A stretch of 64,000 nt of DNA from contig NC_092580.1 in NCBI RefSeq assembly GCF_037975245.1, forward strand, positions 30,620,001 to 30,684,000, in the 5' to 3' direction. The position numbers and the translations under genes were made by a program. Origin of the DNA: Apostichopus japonicus (Eukaryota > Echinodermata > Holothuroidea > Aspidochirotida > Stichopodidae). The notes under the pieces were generated by a model. That model searched no databases. It had not been told where the DNA came from and was given only the letters and a program-made list of their open reading frames with translations. Shown piece by piece: positions 48,205 through 61,480 of this stretch. Each line of letters begins with the position of its first letter. Position 1 is the first letter of the stretch.

Positions 48205-51200
48205 TTGTCGATAAGCTAACTGTAGTGTAGGCCTTAGTGTACATCCATTGACTTTAGTTGCTGTTTGCTATGCTCTGAGCCTCTAAGCTCAGGCAGGTCA
48301 GGTCCCAGAGAGTAGTGATACCATATTGGGGTAATGTTGGTTATTTTTAGGATGTAAGATTTCCAAATTACCCCAAAACGTGCAAAAATGGGGGGAGGGT
48401 GTTATAAGCTTAAAAAATACCTCAATTTGGTGAGCATATAGCTGAAATGGATTCAAACTCATGAAATATGTAATTCTGCTTGACTGCTTAAAGTTTAGGT
48501 TGTCTGCTGTATCGTTGCTAGTAATAAATGAAGGTGCGTCAATTACGGGGGTGTGTCAATTAAGAAGCCTTGACTACCATTTGTTGTGATTTCATCAAAT
48601 GTCACATGAAAACACTGCATGGATGTCAAACCGACTTAATAATTATTAAGATGTTACCTAGATTCCACAAGTTACAAGGATAACTGTCACAGTGTCTGAC
48701 TAAATTTGTCTAACCAAAATACTCTCAGTGAACTTAACAGTAGCACTGGGATATTGATAGAAATACTACTAGTTATATGTACTGTACTATACTACTATTA
48801 TATTTGGATCTGCTAGTATGACTGTACCATGTGAATCGTGGAACTGGTACCGATAACTATCATTACGACTGGCCTATAGTTAGAGTTGATTAGTCGAAGC
48901 AGTTCGTACACGAATCTAGTCTTTTCTAATTCTTTGAAACAGAAGGCATCAAACCTTATAATTGGTCGCCGGTTCAACTACAAACGCATTTCACTGGTCA
49001 AAGGCAAAATAAATATTTGGTTTGCAGAAAACCCAGGAGCGGCTCTGTCCTGCAACTTCACATTCATACAAGCAAGCGAGTACTAAAATTGGTCTGTCAG
49101 TAACAAAAAGGAATACCGCCATCACTTTGATCATTCTCCTGTCAACCAGGCTGTAGCAATTCAATGGACGTCCCAACCGATCGCAGTTTTGTTCGAACAG
49201 ATTGCACTCGTGTTTATCAAATCTATCAAAACGGCTTTTCCCTCTTGATGGATAGTGGAGAATTTAACTATATAGTTAATTCATATATTTTATACGTGAA
49301 AGGCAACATTGAGAATCCTCTCTGATCCAATTAAATGGTGTGTAAGAGTTAAAATCTTATTTTCTAACCTGCGATTCTCTTACTCTTATTTTCCTAACAG
49401 AAAAAATAAAAGGCTCAGCTGAGACGTAACCTGTGTGCTGCTGTTTTAGCTTGTTTAGCTGTGAGATGTGTAAATAGTGCAATTTTGATTAACACTTGAA
49501 TCCGGTTTCCTGCGTAAGCAAGCAAACCAGTTTCAAATTCATCACAGTCTTAAGCTAGATCAACAAAACTTTAAAATATTGTATTGTGAATCAAGTTAAA
49601 AAGAAGCAAGCATTTCTTTTATAATGGCATAATAGGTATACATCACCCATCATTCTTGCACATTTTTGTCACCCCAACATTCCGTATCCTCATTAGCCTA
49701 CGTCATTTTATCGCATTCACGATGGAAGTGGAATATCGTAGTTCATCAGGAATGCCGTTGTAATTGTATAATAGAGGGCGCAAGTGCATTTTATTATAAT
49801 AACCGTAGCTATATAAGGGTTATTTGATTAGAAAACACTGATCATTTCTAACGCTGTTTGACCTAGACATACAAACTGAGTTACGATACTGCCATCCTTC
49901 TGTTACATGCTCAGTTACATGTAATGGTCTATATAGTAACCAGTTAAAACAGTTAAAGCAGTTCCAAACGGTTTATGCAACTACCCCCATCTACCCCAAC
50001 TGCCCCCCCCCCCCATCACCACCACCCATCCTCCAACCCCAGCGACTTTCCCCTTCAGTTTACACGGTTTATAACCACAAATAAAGCACATCAAAATCCA
50101 CCGCCTTATCCTCGATGTGGCAGGGGAGACACGCCTGATAAAGCCGCGCGAAATCACGGCTCCTGCATGTTAGCAAAATTGGAGGGGAAAAAATAGAGTA
50201 GTAATGTAAAAATAAGCAGTAGAAGAGTAAAAGAAGACAAGCAAATAATTTGCTGATTGGAAGCGTTTGCAAGGTGAGATACGAATGAAACGGGGGGGGG
50301 GGGGAGTTGAATTTACTGGGAGGCTACCCTAGTCCTGGCAGTACCACCCTACCGGGAGAACTTAGCCAAGAAATATGACAAAACTCACTTCAACAATTCT
50401 ACGTCTCCGTCTCGCGTTCCCTCCTCTCCCAGGAAAGCTACAAACTCCCCCACCTCACCCACCCCAAACATTTGTATAATAGGGTGACATCTTGTATGCT
50501 ATGTTACCAAAATGAATTTGATTTTTGTTTGTGGCTTCGAAATCGAAGTTAATGAAGAGATGTGCATGCATGCGGTGCGAACATAGTTGAAACTATTGAA
50601 ATTTGTATAGGCCTAGTCCTCTCTTCACTTTCAAAGAGAAACGTAAAATTTCTGTTTACAGGTGATTAAAGAGGTTCAGACTGCAGCGAGAACAAAGTTG
50701 GGCTCTTGTTGCTTCCAAAATCTACCTGGTCATGATGACAATGCTAGTTGAAGGTACAATAATAATGGCCAAATTCGTTTTCTTACGATATCGGAAAGTC
50801 CTTGGTAAACATTTTAGCCTACTCATGGCACCTTCAATGAACGTGCACAATATTTTATTTGTAGGGTGTTTGTGTGAGATATTGTTAATGTGTTTTAGTT
50901 GTTTTCTTTTGTTATTTCAACAAGTTGACATGGTTTTTAAGATCCACTACCACCACTCTAGCACCTTAACTTTTCACAAAGGAAAGAAATGGTGATGCCG
51001 CCCTTTTGCACATGCGCAGATTACGATCCCTCAAAACATGGGTCTATAAAGTAACACGGTTTACGCGAACCCTGTTTTATAAATGAAGTTAAACAAACAT
51101 GATATATGCGTGGTCGGTTTATAAACCTATACAAGACCAAGGGCAGATATAGGTGCAGCATTTAATTCTCATGCGAACTTGCTTTTGTCAAATTTTGGTC

Positions 51201-51620
51201 CCCACTCTGCTATTGTTTGAGGAAATTAGCTTGTGTGAATGTTTACTCACGCAATACAATACATACAAGTCTGCCAGTCTTTTACTATCAAAAGTTTCAA
51301 AGAGACACAATACAAAAAAAGGTGCCTTTTTACATAACACCGAGAACAATCAAATCGGAACAAAGTATACAATAGAAAATATCAGAAATGGTGGGAATTG
51401 GTACCCAGACATATGGTTCACTTTTAAATGGTTTGTATCAGGAGTAAATACGAGGTCTGTAAATATAACAGGCTAGCAAAGGTACGCAGTGCCACTTAAA
51501 TAATGCCATGCGCCTAAAACGCTACCTTTTTACGTTTATGAGTACTATATTTGTACAAAAATTTGTGCAAAACTGGTTGATTGATCTATTATCCTCTGTA
51601 ATGTAATACTGATGATATCG
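48205..51620. other. No gene recognised
   Basis: Includes C-rich (about 49998-50014) and G-rich (50293-50304) tracts and a TATATAAGG-like site at about 49811. Short frames in this stretch have no motif. Confidence 0.4.
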
Positions 51621-51779
51621 TATCAATAGTTTATGTATGCATGCATGCTCATAGAGAGGTCGGGGCACAGGGTGACCATCCCCCCCCCCCCATCAATGCA
51701 GAATACTGTGCCCTCTAGGCCTCCATCAAGTGCACACGAATATCAAAAGGTATTTTGCTCCACCTTATATATGCCGAGT

Positions 51780-52315
51780 CCCTCCTACTTGCTACTGGCC
51801 TGCATATATGATTTAAAGGATAAGGAAGTACATGAAAAGGTCCAGAGGAGGGCTACTAGGATGATTAGTTCCTTAAAGAGGGTTCCTTATTATAGGCGGT
51901 TACAACTGTTGAATCTCACCACACTGGAGCTTAGGAGGTTACGTGGGGACTTGATCCAGGTTTTCAAGATTGTGTATGGTTTCGACAATTTATCCTTTAC
52001 CGACTTTTTCATGTTTGCTAACAGTAGTTGTACAAGAGGTCATTGTCTTAACTCCAAAAGTCACATAGTAGGATTAATATTCGGCATAACTTTTTTTCTA
52101 ATAGGGTTGTGAATGAGTGGAATGGTTTACCTGAGAAAGTTGTACTTGCAAGTAGTGTCAATGGGTTTAAGAATGCTTTGGACAAGCACTTTAAGCATTG
52201 TAATCGGGTCTGAGTGTTTGTGTCTTCAGTTTTTTTCCTCTCTCTATAGGGTCCTTGATGGGGACTTAAGTGTCCCTCCTGATCCTTTTTCTACTAAACT
52301 AAACTAAACTAATGT
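51780..52315 (+). mobile_element. 3' fragment of a CR1/L2-like non-LTR retrotransposon
   Basis: A frame to 52112 carries VHEKVQRRATRMISSLKRVP, YYRRLQLLNLTTLELRRLRG and DLIQVFKIVYGF, the conserved region after the reverse transcriptase of CR1/L2/Jockey elements. Past a frameshift, the next frame would give the usual VVNEWNGLPEKVV ending. The 3' end is a short run of ACTAA repeats (about 52290-52311), typical of this group. The 5' part is missing. Confidence 0.85.
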
Positions 52316-52484
52316 CACGTGCATATTACAATCCTGCCAACCTGTCTTTCACACACAAAAAAATAGGGAGTTTTACAATTTTTTCATCCGAAAATCGGAA
52401 GAACTCGAGAGAAACAGGTAGAACTGGGCAAACTCCATATCAAACAATATAGCGATAGAACTTGTAACACATGTGAAACCGTTT

Positions 52485-52486
<2 letters not shown>

Positions 52487-52538
<52 letters not shown>
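52487..52538. repeat. (TA)n microsatellite
   Basis: About 25 TA units. Confidence 0.95.
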
Positions 52539-52539
<1 letters not shown>

Positions 52540-53394
52540 CGTCACCTAAGCAATAATATAATCTACGTTGTTGTTTGTTAACGTGAGCGCTGCAGATCAC
52601 AACGTCAAAGCATTGTATACGATTTTTTCTGACAAACGGTACTAAACCGGGTCACGTTTTTGTACTTTATGAAAATAACAATATGATACAAATAAGTCTG
52701 AATTTAATAAGTCATATCAGCTCGTTGAACTGCTTATACTTTCCATCAAAATTTAATGTGTGTTTGTATTTTATATTATCGCTTGTTTCCAGAGTGGTAA
52801 AAAGAATGAGTCGTGACATCATTGTACAAGTAACAATATATTGGCGCTCGTCTTAAAATGGAAACCAAAATGTTGTGTATATATAATTATGCACGTCATT
52901 ACTACGTCACGAATACAGAAGCCATTTTCCAGAAATTCCTTCCGAGTCAATTACCTCCTTCGCTACTCTATCTTCATTTAAAATTATTACTACACCCTTT
53001 CTTACCCTCTTTCTTCCCACTACCTCTCCCCACCCCCTCCCATATCCTTCACACTACTCCAGCTCCGCCCACCACCTGCGCCTGTTTTCACGCGTTACCC
53101 CATCGTTAGATATATTTGTCGTAGTGTTACCAGGGAGCTGCTACTCTGGTGTTACTATGAGTTCCATTGATGCAACGAATTAGGTTTCTGAGCTTAGTCT
53201 CAAAACTGATTGTTCACTTTGGCGTTCATTCAAGCTCAAGATTCATCATGAACAATGTTACATATTCAAGGTAATATATATGTGGTATAGATCTATAGAC
53301 CTGTATAGATTTTACTGTGTAGCTTTTATACTAATGTTTTCTTTCGCGTAATTTACAGAGTGTAAACCGATTCCGAGTTACATGGCTTAGATGA
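52539..53394. other. No gene recognised
   Basis: Pyrimidine-rich stretch near 52930-53060; nothing else. Confidence 0.4.
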
Positions 53395-53402
53395 TTAATC
53401 TA

Positions 53403-53935
53403 CATAGGCGTAGGAGGCGGGGGGTGGCTGCAGCCCCCCCCCCCCCAACCAAGAATTTTTGTGAAAATTCTGACAATATGCTGAGAATTTTCGGGCACCT
53501 ACTGAAAGAAGAAACATTTGCAATGTGTTTTTCATTTTTTTTTGGTGATAGTTCGGGCAATATGCTGAGAATTTTTCGGGCACCTACTGAAAGAAGAATA
53601 ATTTGCAATGTGTTTTTCATTTCTTTGAGGGGGGGGTGAAAATTCGGGAAATATTTTAATAAATATATAAAAATAAAATTCACCAATAATTATAACCAAT
53701 ATGGAAAGGTAATAACACGCAAAATATAACCAAAATTTTTCGAGCGTTCAACATCTCATTGTGCATGTCATATAGGCATTCATCGATTATTGGCATGTGA
53801 TGTAATAACCGATGAATGCCTATATGATAGCACATTAAGATGTCGAACATGCGCGTAGCGCGCGAAAAATTTTGGTTATATTTCTTGGGCAAGTCGTTAC
53901 AGCCCCCCAAATCAATCTAGACTCCTACGCCTATG
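53403..53935. mobile_element. 533-bp hAT-like MITE with CATAGGCGTAGGAG ends
   Basis: Perfect 14-bp inverted ends CATAGGCGTAGGAG and perfect 8-bp duplication TTAATCTA (53395-53402 and 53936-53943). Contains a C tract next to the left end, two direct copies of a roughly 95-bp unit (TATGCTGAGAATTTTCGGGC at about 53477 and 53560), an inverted pair with CATTCATCG around 53755-53825, and GCGCGTAGCGCGCG. A second family member is at 59887-60333. Confidence 0.9.
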
Positions 53936-53943
53936 TTAATCTA

Positions 53944-54724
53944 TGCAGGTGTTAGTACATTAGCGCCATCTATTTGGGTCAATTCGCGCCCTACATTAAA
54001 TCCAGGTCAACATAATTTGCGACCAACAAATTCAGTGTAAAAGTGCGTGTGTGCCATGCAAAAGTTCGAGTTTCACTTGATTGCTTAACTAAGACAATCT
54101 AGGGGATGTATTTATAAAACAAAAGCTGACTCACCGAGCTTACCTGCGGAACACAGGGTGAAGACTTGTCCTAAAGACTTGTCCTAAATCGACAATTTAA
54201 GATCACTCTAGCTCTCAGAATGTTGGCTATTGCTACAATAAGTTGAACTTATTTGATAAAAATTTTAACAGTTGCCCTAAACATAAGTGACTTAACTATT
54301 ATCTTTATCAAGAAACCTGTGTCCTAGTTTTTCGGAAGAAAATCGATGACCCTTTAATATGGACTTGAAGAAGAAACACAATAATAGGCTGTATCCGTAT
54401 CGTAATCAAAGAGTGTGAAGACTTTAAGATAACGCCAAATGACCAGCTTTCTATCTGCCCCAAGTCCACACAGACCACCATTTGAAGTAGAACATACAGG
54501 CAACATCATTGTTGTTCTTCGGAGAACTCAAATCGAAAAAAAGGCTGAAAAAACCAATGTTATATTTTTCGTGACATAGTGCTTTCCTTTCGATCTTATC
54601 TCAAGTACCTACAACTATACGACAAATGACTACGACAGAACTGTTCTACTTTTATCAATAATGTTTAATGATAAAGTAAACAAGCAGTGTTTCTGAAGCT
54701 GAGAAATTTAACGGTCGTCCCTTT
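53944..54724. other. No gene recognised
   Basis: Ordinary AT-rich DNA; a 10-base AAGACTTGTCCTA-type direct repeat near 54161-54187 is the only visible feature. Confidence 0.4.
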
Positions 54725-54849
54725 TTTTATTTATTTATTTATTATTATTATTATTATTATTTTTTTTTTTTTTTATTATTATTATTATTGGTTTCGATGA
54801 AATCGTAACCTATGCATTCATGCAGGCGGAGAGTGTGTGTATGTATGTA

Positions 54850-54886
<37 letters not shown>

Positions 54887-54890
54887 CGCC
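54725..54890. repeat. (TTA)n/T-rich and (TG)n microsatellites
   Basis: TTA/TTTA-rich run at about 54725-54790 and a TG run at about 54845-54884. Confidence 0.9.
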
Positions 54891-54929
54891 TGGCTTGTAA
54901 ACACGGTATCTCAAGTAGGGAAGCTTGGA

Positions 54930-56450
54930 CCAATCTAATATTTGGTGTATATGAGTACCACATTGAGTAGATGTGCCCTATTTTTTGTGGTGCCTGTGAA
55001 GGTCACCAAAGGTCAGTTAGAGGCCAAAAACCAAAATATTAAAATAAGCAATAACTCCCATTGACAGGATCCGACATGGTTGATATTTTGGGACCAGTTG
55101 TGAATGGGGTAAGGGATCATTTCAAAACATAACGGTCATGTGATCCAAGGTCAACAAAGGTCAATCAGGGGTCAAAAACTAGTACTTTTGCAATAACTTG
55201 AGAACCAAATGTCCGTGAAGGTTGGGAGTAACGCTATTGTAATCAGGGAGTCGACCCGCATCTAGGTGACCTTTGACCTCAGGTTGACCTCCGGTGACCT
55301 TTATCAGTTTTTTGGGTTATTTGAATTTTCGTGGCCATAATCGGATCTCAAAGGTACCTTCCGATCAAAATGGTCCATAGTTGACCCCTGTGCGACCTTC
55401 GTGTGCGAAGTTATCAGAGGTCAATGTTTTTGTTTTTTAATAAGTACAGTTAGGATGGTCGCACAGACTTGTCATGTTGCTTTTTGGAATCAGCGTGTCA
55501 AACTACATCTGACCGCGAGGTCAAAAGGTCAAAGGTCAAATCTTAAAAAATATGCTCATTTTAGGAGATACAGGGCAAAACAAAACAGAACAAAGATAAG
55601 TTTAAAAATTTGGTGACATATGATAGAGCTTTTTGTGCTGAATATAGGAAACTAGCTCCCGCTTCAATCGGACACCCAGTTCTCAAGTTATGAGGGGCCA
55701 AAGGTTGGTTTTGACACATTTCTAGCAATAACATTATGTGTGTACATTGTAGGCCAAACAAATTTTAGGATAGAGTGCACCTCATCAAGAGGAACATTTT
55801 TGATAAAAACCATCAGGTCATCCAAGGTCATTCAAGGTTGATTATGTGCAAAAAACTGCCCGCTTATGCTAATTTTTGCAACAACTTCTAGTCACGAAGT
55901 CTGACATGGCTGGTATATTAGAACGAGTTGTGAATGGAGTAGGGACACATTTTCAAAAATAACCGTGATGCGATCCAAGGTCACCAAAGGTCATTTATGG
56001 GTCAAAATGTGTTTTTTCCTGATAACTTGTGAAACTACCACTGACAGGGTTGAGAGTTACGCTATTGTAATACAAACGTCGAACTGCATTTTGGGTGACC
56101 TTTGACCTCAGGTTGACCTCCAGTGACCTGTATTAGCTTCTTTCAAGTTGATTCTTTGAAGTTTCTTGGGCATATTCCAATCTAACTTGTCCATAAGTGG
56201 ACTTCTCTGCAACCCTAATGTGCGAAGTTATTAGAGATTTGGTTTTGTTTTGTAATACTTGGTGCGTGGATTCATAACATTGAGTACAAGAACCCTATTG
56301 CTTTTGATGGAGGTGTGTTTAACCACGTAGAGTAGACTGGCCTGTGTTAGCATGCCATAGTGTTATTGTAACAGCTAGTTCTGGTTATACTAACAAGCAG
56401 AAGTCTAGTGCATTGAGGTCATCGAAACCTCAATGCATTTTGCATTCTGG
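54930..56450. repeat. Diverged tandem repeat, period about 840 bp, with AGGTCAAAGGTCA motifs
   Basis: The segment near 54990-55330 recurs near 55820-56170: both have GGTCACCAAAGGTCA, then AGTTACGCTATTGTAAT or similar, then GTGACCTTTGACCTCAGGTT. Direct repeats of AGGTCA with one base spacing are perfect at 55267-55279 (minus), 55526-55538 (plus) and 56096-56108 (minus). The right end matches 13680-13900. No coding frame of interest. Confidence 0.65.
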
Positions 56451-56454
56451 TTAT

Positions 56455-56479
56455 TATTAATAATAATATTATTATTATA

Positions 56480-56524
<45 letters not shown>

Positions 56525-56640
56525 ATAATTATTATTATAATAATTATTATTATAATAATAATTATTATTATTATTATTATAATTAGTATAAATTATTATT
56601 ATTATTATTGTTGTTGTTGTTGTTATTATATTTTTTTTAT
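56455..56640. repeat. (ATT)n/(AAT)n microsatellite
   Basis: Long run of ATT/ATA units with (TTG)n at its right end. Confidence 0.9.
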
Positions 56641-59150
56641 TGTTATTGTTATTCTTATTTATATTTGGTGCGAGGAGGGGGTGTGTGGGTGAGACCGTCT
56701 CTTTGTTTCAATGAATATCGCTGTTGGTAAACCCTCTAGCACGGTGTCATTCTCTGTTGATAATTTGGCCATGTTTGACCGCCTACACGCACTTTTCACA
56801 TGTCGAAGCCGATTTCTTTTGGCGGGTGGTAGCAATTTAGTATTTTCCTATCAACTGCTAAGAAAACTTCTGTAATGACGATAGGTACGGTACGTGCCGA
56901 GGAAGCAATTCAAGATCCCTGCATGTTTAAAAGTGGAAGACTGGAATAAAGAAGTTACTTTATATCTACTCAGTACTGCTATACATTCGACGCTCTTAAA
57001 TCGTCACAGAAAGTATGTCAATTTTATTCTTTCGTTTTGATTTCTTTCATCCAATTAACTTTTAAGTATGTGAATCAGTAACTTCAGACCGTTGTTTGCG
57101 ACCTGAATTTTGCCAAAATGTATAGTGAGTAAAGGAACACATTTAACCCTCGAGGGACACAAGAGGAAATGATTGGTTACGGTGTTAATTAGTCTAGTGG
57201 CGGGTGATCAAGGGTATGACGCACATGCTCTAGGCTTCTGCCATACACGCTATGTATTTAACGTTTAAAAGTCTCTTTCCATATTAGTGAACTATACTAA
57301 GAGTTATACAAGGGCAATGTCCCCCAAGCAACAATGTCTGCAAGAAAAGCTGTCTGCGTGCATTTTGGTGTCTGGCCGATATGATAAATTCAAGTTGTGT
57401 ATATTGTCACGTATAACCTACAACAGTTTGCTATCATTAACCATTTATTCTTTCAATGTTTGTGAAGCAGGATGTATGTTTTGATTATTTATGTCCAATT
57501 GACAGATGTTATGCAGTGTTAGTTTAAAACTTTATTTTTGAAAGCATTACGAGTAATTTGATGTTTCCTCAAAAGCCTGCTTTGGCGAGCCAAACAAGAC
57601 ACACAAGTAGAAGTTTTTAAATACTTTATTTTTGGCAATGAAAATGTCTAGCCTAAATTCCTCTGATCTTAACATTTAGTTGCAAGCCATTTTTTAAATT
57701 TAGTAGATACAATGTACATTGTACACTTATAACATCCAGTTTCAGTGTGGCGAGTTAGGTAGCTATTCATCGCCATCATTAATTTTACCTGATAATACCA
57801 ATTGTTCATTTGAGGTTTCCAGAAAGAATATATATTGTATAATTCGTAAAACATCGTCCACTGCTTAATTTTGGTTAACGAACTGCCTAATTATAGTCAG
57901 CGTCAATTACAATCTGTTCATAGAATTGTATACGAATATATTACTAAGAATCAGAAACACCTTTGATCCTTGAAGTATTAATTTCGCAATCTTTATTTCC
58001 TGAATTATGCGACAAAACTTGGCACGCGTCTTGTTCGAATAAAGTGCGCGCTTTAATGGAGATATATACCCAGCAGGTAATTTAACTTAGGTCTATACGA
58101 CAGTTGATGTACAACTACCCCCCCCCTCATCCCCATACCCCCAAACAGTCAGGAAATAATCTTGTTCCGTTTGGGTTATACCGTAGTTTAAAAGTCGTGT
58201 CTGGCAAACTTGTTCATCGCATACCAATAATGTCTCCTTCAATACTCACTTGAACGTGTGACTCTCGATTTTAATTCGTGGCGGTAACATCAATTGTCCT
58301 AAAATCAACAAGGGAGCAATCTCTTACAGTTCTATAGACGTACATGATTCATTGCGTTGACTACACTGTCATTGGGGTGTACGTTAATTAGAATTCCTGT
58401 CCCTCCTATGTATGTCTTTATGTCTATAAGGGATTCATGCAGTTATGAAGGACTATAGGACGGCACATATAATGTTATGCATATAGGACAAGCGAACTGC
58501 AACACGGTCTGCCACTGAGAGTAAACCAATTCGAAATTAAACCAGAAAGCCAGTTAGCTTTGTGATTCCTTGCCATACAATTTGCTCCAAATTCAAAATT
58601 ACTATCTGACTAATGTAGAGTAAGTGCGTTAATTTTTTCCAAGAATTAAGTAAGAACCAGAAATGATTTGTAGCAATCCCTTGCGGGCATCAACCATGTC
58701 ATTCAATCATAATGATTTTGCAGTATAGAACTTCAAACCAAAATATTTCGATATCTAGAAAGAACATTCTTCCTTTTCTTCCTTCCTATGTGAAATATAT
58801 ACACATTGTACCAATGTTGAGATAGTAAATCCCTTAAATAATTGTTGAGAGTTACAAGACATGTTTAAAAACATATATATTTTTTAAATGGTCAACCTTT
58901 TCACCATTTGAGATAACCTTTTGAACCCTTGAAGGGAAGAAGGTGAAACTGATAGGAAGTTAAAGTGCAAGAGTATGAACTCTGAAGCATATTTCATTAC
59001 CCGGATGCCAGGTATGTTTCGTTGAAGACCTATAGAGCCCCTTCACAGGACTAAACTGAACTGACTCTGACCAAATTATGTTCACCAAGAAAAGAAAATC
59101 ATAGCATTCACAGATTAATTATATCTTTAATTTTGGAGTTATCATCTTTG
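56641..59150. other. No gene recognised
   Basis: Only short frames; C tract at about 58118-58126. Nothing else supported. Confidence 0.4.
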
Positions 59151-59234
59151 AAAGGTTTTTAGTCGTTGATGCATGTTGACCTCATGTGACCTTTGATCTC
59201 TATATACCAATTTCACCATGATACATGCACATAT

Positions 59235-61167
59235 CAGGCGCGTATCCAGGATTTTCTAATCCGGGGGGCGCGAATTACTATCTAAGCGGAGCGTACAAGA
59301 AAATTTCTGGTTTTGATACCCCCCAGATCACCGGAAATGGCACTTCTCGGGCTTGAAAATGACCAACCAGATGTACACTTTTGCCTGAGAACCAAGTATT
59401 TCCCAAAAGTTTTTTTCCATCCATAACCTTTTTGAAGATTGTCATCAGTCACACATCATGTTCGACCTCATTGCATGTCCTATGGATCATTGCTTTTGTA
59501 GGTGATTCTACGTCACGGCCCACAATATCCGAAAGCCCCACTTTTGAAGGTTTTAAGCCCATTATTTGTTGAGAATTTGAAAATTCCCATTTCTCGTGAA
59601 TAAAAATCACTTGAAAACATACCCATAATGTTGCACAAAATTCAATCTATGGACAACCAATATAGAAAAACTCCTTGAACCCCTAATATACAGATCAAAA
59701 TTGCACGAGTAGAGGAAGTATGATGAAGAATGTTGGTGAGGAAATTTTCGAAAATTCCGACACAGTTAATTTATTGGTGTAGAAATATTAAAACCTCTTA
59801 TAATGGCTATTATGAAACTTGGTTGAAGGAAATGAAAAATAGCAGATATTTCCGATATCAGGTATATCGAAACCGAGCACTACACACATAGGCGTAGGTC
59901 CCATAGGAGGCGGGGCTGCAGCCCCCCCCCCCCCCCCCGCAACCAAATTTTTCCCATTTTTTCGGGCACCTACTGCATGAAAGAAAAATAAATAGCAACG
60001 AAAAGCTTAAAAATGATCTCCTTGGTAATTAAAATAAAGTTCTAAGCTTGGCCGACATTACTACTGTAAAAGAGTTTTGACATAGATGGATCTGTATGCT
60101 TTTTCTCTATCTACATAAGACATTTGGTTGTTTACATTAGCATCCGGCGGTATACTGTGCAACTTTCACGGACCGTGCGGTACACGATGCCATGCAATGT
60201 AATGAGCGATGCTTGCTTATGTGATATTGGCATCGATATGTTGGACGCGCGCGGAGCGCGCGAAATGTTTTTTTGCTTTTTTGTCGGGCGAGTCATTACA
60301 GCCCCCAAATCCAATTGGGCTCCTACGCCTTTGACTACACACATAGACAGTTTTTTAGGCTGTTCATCGTGGAACATGCATTTCAATGCTCACTGATATG
60401 ATGTTATATCTGCTCTTTGCTTTACAAATTCGAACAGGAGTGTAGCGAGTAATTGCCAAGGGAGGGGTGAAGCCTATAGGCAAACTATCTAAGCGAAGCG
60501 CCACCATGAGTTGGCGCGAAGCGAACAAGAAAAATTTTGGCCGAAAATGCCTCCCAGATCGCTGGAAATGACATTTCCCAGGCCTTGTAAGTTGCATCTA
60601 AGCATTGTCTATTTTGAAATTACTAGCGATGTTATAAAGAAAATTTGCTCGGGGGAGGGGGGGAGTACGGTCTCCCCCTTCCCGAAATGCGTCATGTTCC
60701 CCGACGACTCGGTCGAGTTCAAGACCAGCCACAGTTGGTTCCATATAGCACAATTGTACAATTGTTTAAGGCGTCCATACACACGCGTTATGATAGACCA
60801 TACATAGTATTTATATAGATACATTAGTGAGAGAGGAAAAATGGAAACGTCAAAAATGGAGTTGTCGGTGTAAGGGGTAGGGTGAGGCGCACACCGCTCC
60901 GTAATCCTTGATCTGTCGCTGGCTACCCTGTGTATATAATAGGGATCAGCGCTTTAACTATGACTGTTCCTCTTTCTCTTCCCGAGGTCTTGGCTATCTT
61001 CTACTCCCTCCTTTGCTCCTTTTTCTCTCTTTTTTCTTTTTCTCTTCCCTTCCTTTCTCTCCTCCTTTTCTTTTTTCCCCCTCCTTTTCCCTTTTTTCTT
61101 TTTTTTTCTCCTCTTTTCCTTATCCGGGGGGCGCGCGCCCCCAACGCCCCCCCTGGATACGCACCTG
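59235..61167. mobile_element. 1.9-kb hAT-like element with CAGGCGCGTATCCAGG ends
   Basis: Inverted ends CAGGCGCGTATCCAGG and CAGGTGCGTATCCAGG (one mismatch). The flanks share only CATAT next to each end, so the 8-bp duplication is imperfect. The element interrupts a TGACCTTTGAT-type repeat, whose halves are at 59160-59234 and 61168 on. Inside are two inverted copies of the recurring module (59279-59350 and 60485-60582), a nested MITE (59887-60333), and a pyrimidine-rich stretch (about 60965-61125). Its interior is related, in inverse orientation, to that of 37879-39830. No transposase. Confidence 0.7.
59887..60333. mobile_element. 447-bp MITE nested in the hAT-like element
   Basis: Same family as 53403-53935: ends CATAGGCGTAGG and, inverted, CAAAGGCGTAGG, C tract by the left end, CGGGCACCTACTG and GCGCGGAGCGCGCG inside. 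Perfect 8-bp duplication ACTACACA (59879-59886 and 60334-60341). Confidence 0.88.
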
Positions 61168-61480
61168 CATATATACCAAGTTGGATCTACATATACTACG
61201 TATGGAATTCAAGAAAGATATACTTCTTGCGTTATCGTGTTTACAACATGTTTAGCCTCTGTGTTCAATGTTGACCGCAAATGACATTTGACCTCCACCA
61301 ATTTCAACTGGGTTCTTGAACTCAACAAGCTGAATCTACATACCATGTATATGAAGTTCAACAAAGATGTACCTTTTTTTGTTATCGTGTTCACAAAGTT
61401 TGCAGACTTTGACCTCTGTTGACCCCACATGACCATTGAACTTCACAGGAAACAATAGGTTTCTTGTACTCAATAAGACG
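61168..61480. repeat. Tail of the TGACCTTTGAC repeat family
   Basis: Phrases such as ACCAAGTTGGATCTACATA, CAAATGACATTTGACCTCCA and GACCCCACATGACC recur with a period near 150 bp; same family as 5180-6300. Confidence 0.55.

Noticed and set aside
53391-53686. Several 60-99 codon frames with repeated peptides
   Set aside because: They are produced by the internal 95-bp duplication of a MITE with no coding role.
60908-61274. Two overlapping 114-115 codon frames rich in Phe, Ser, Leu
   Set aside because: They come from a pyrimidine-rich stretch inside a hAT-like element; open frames arise by composition.
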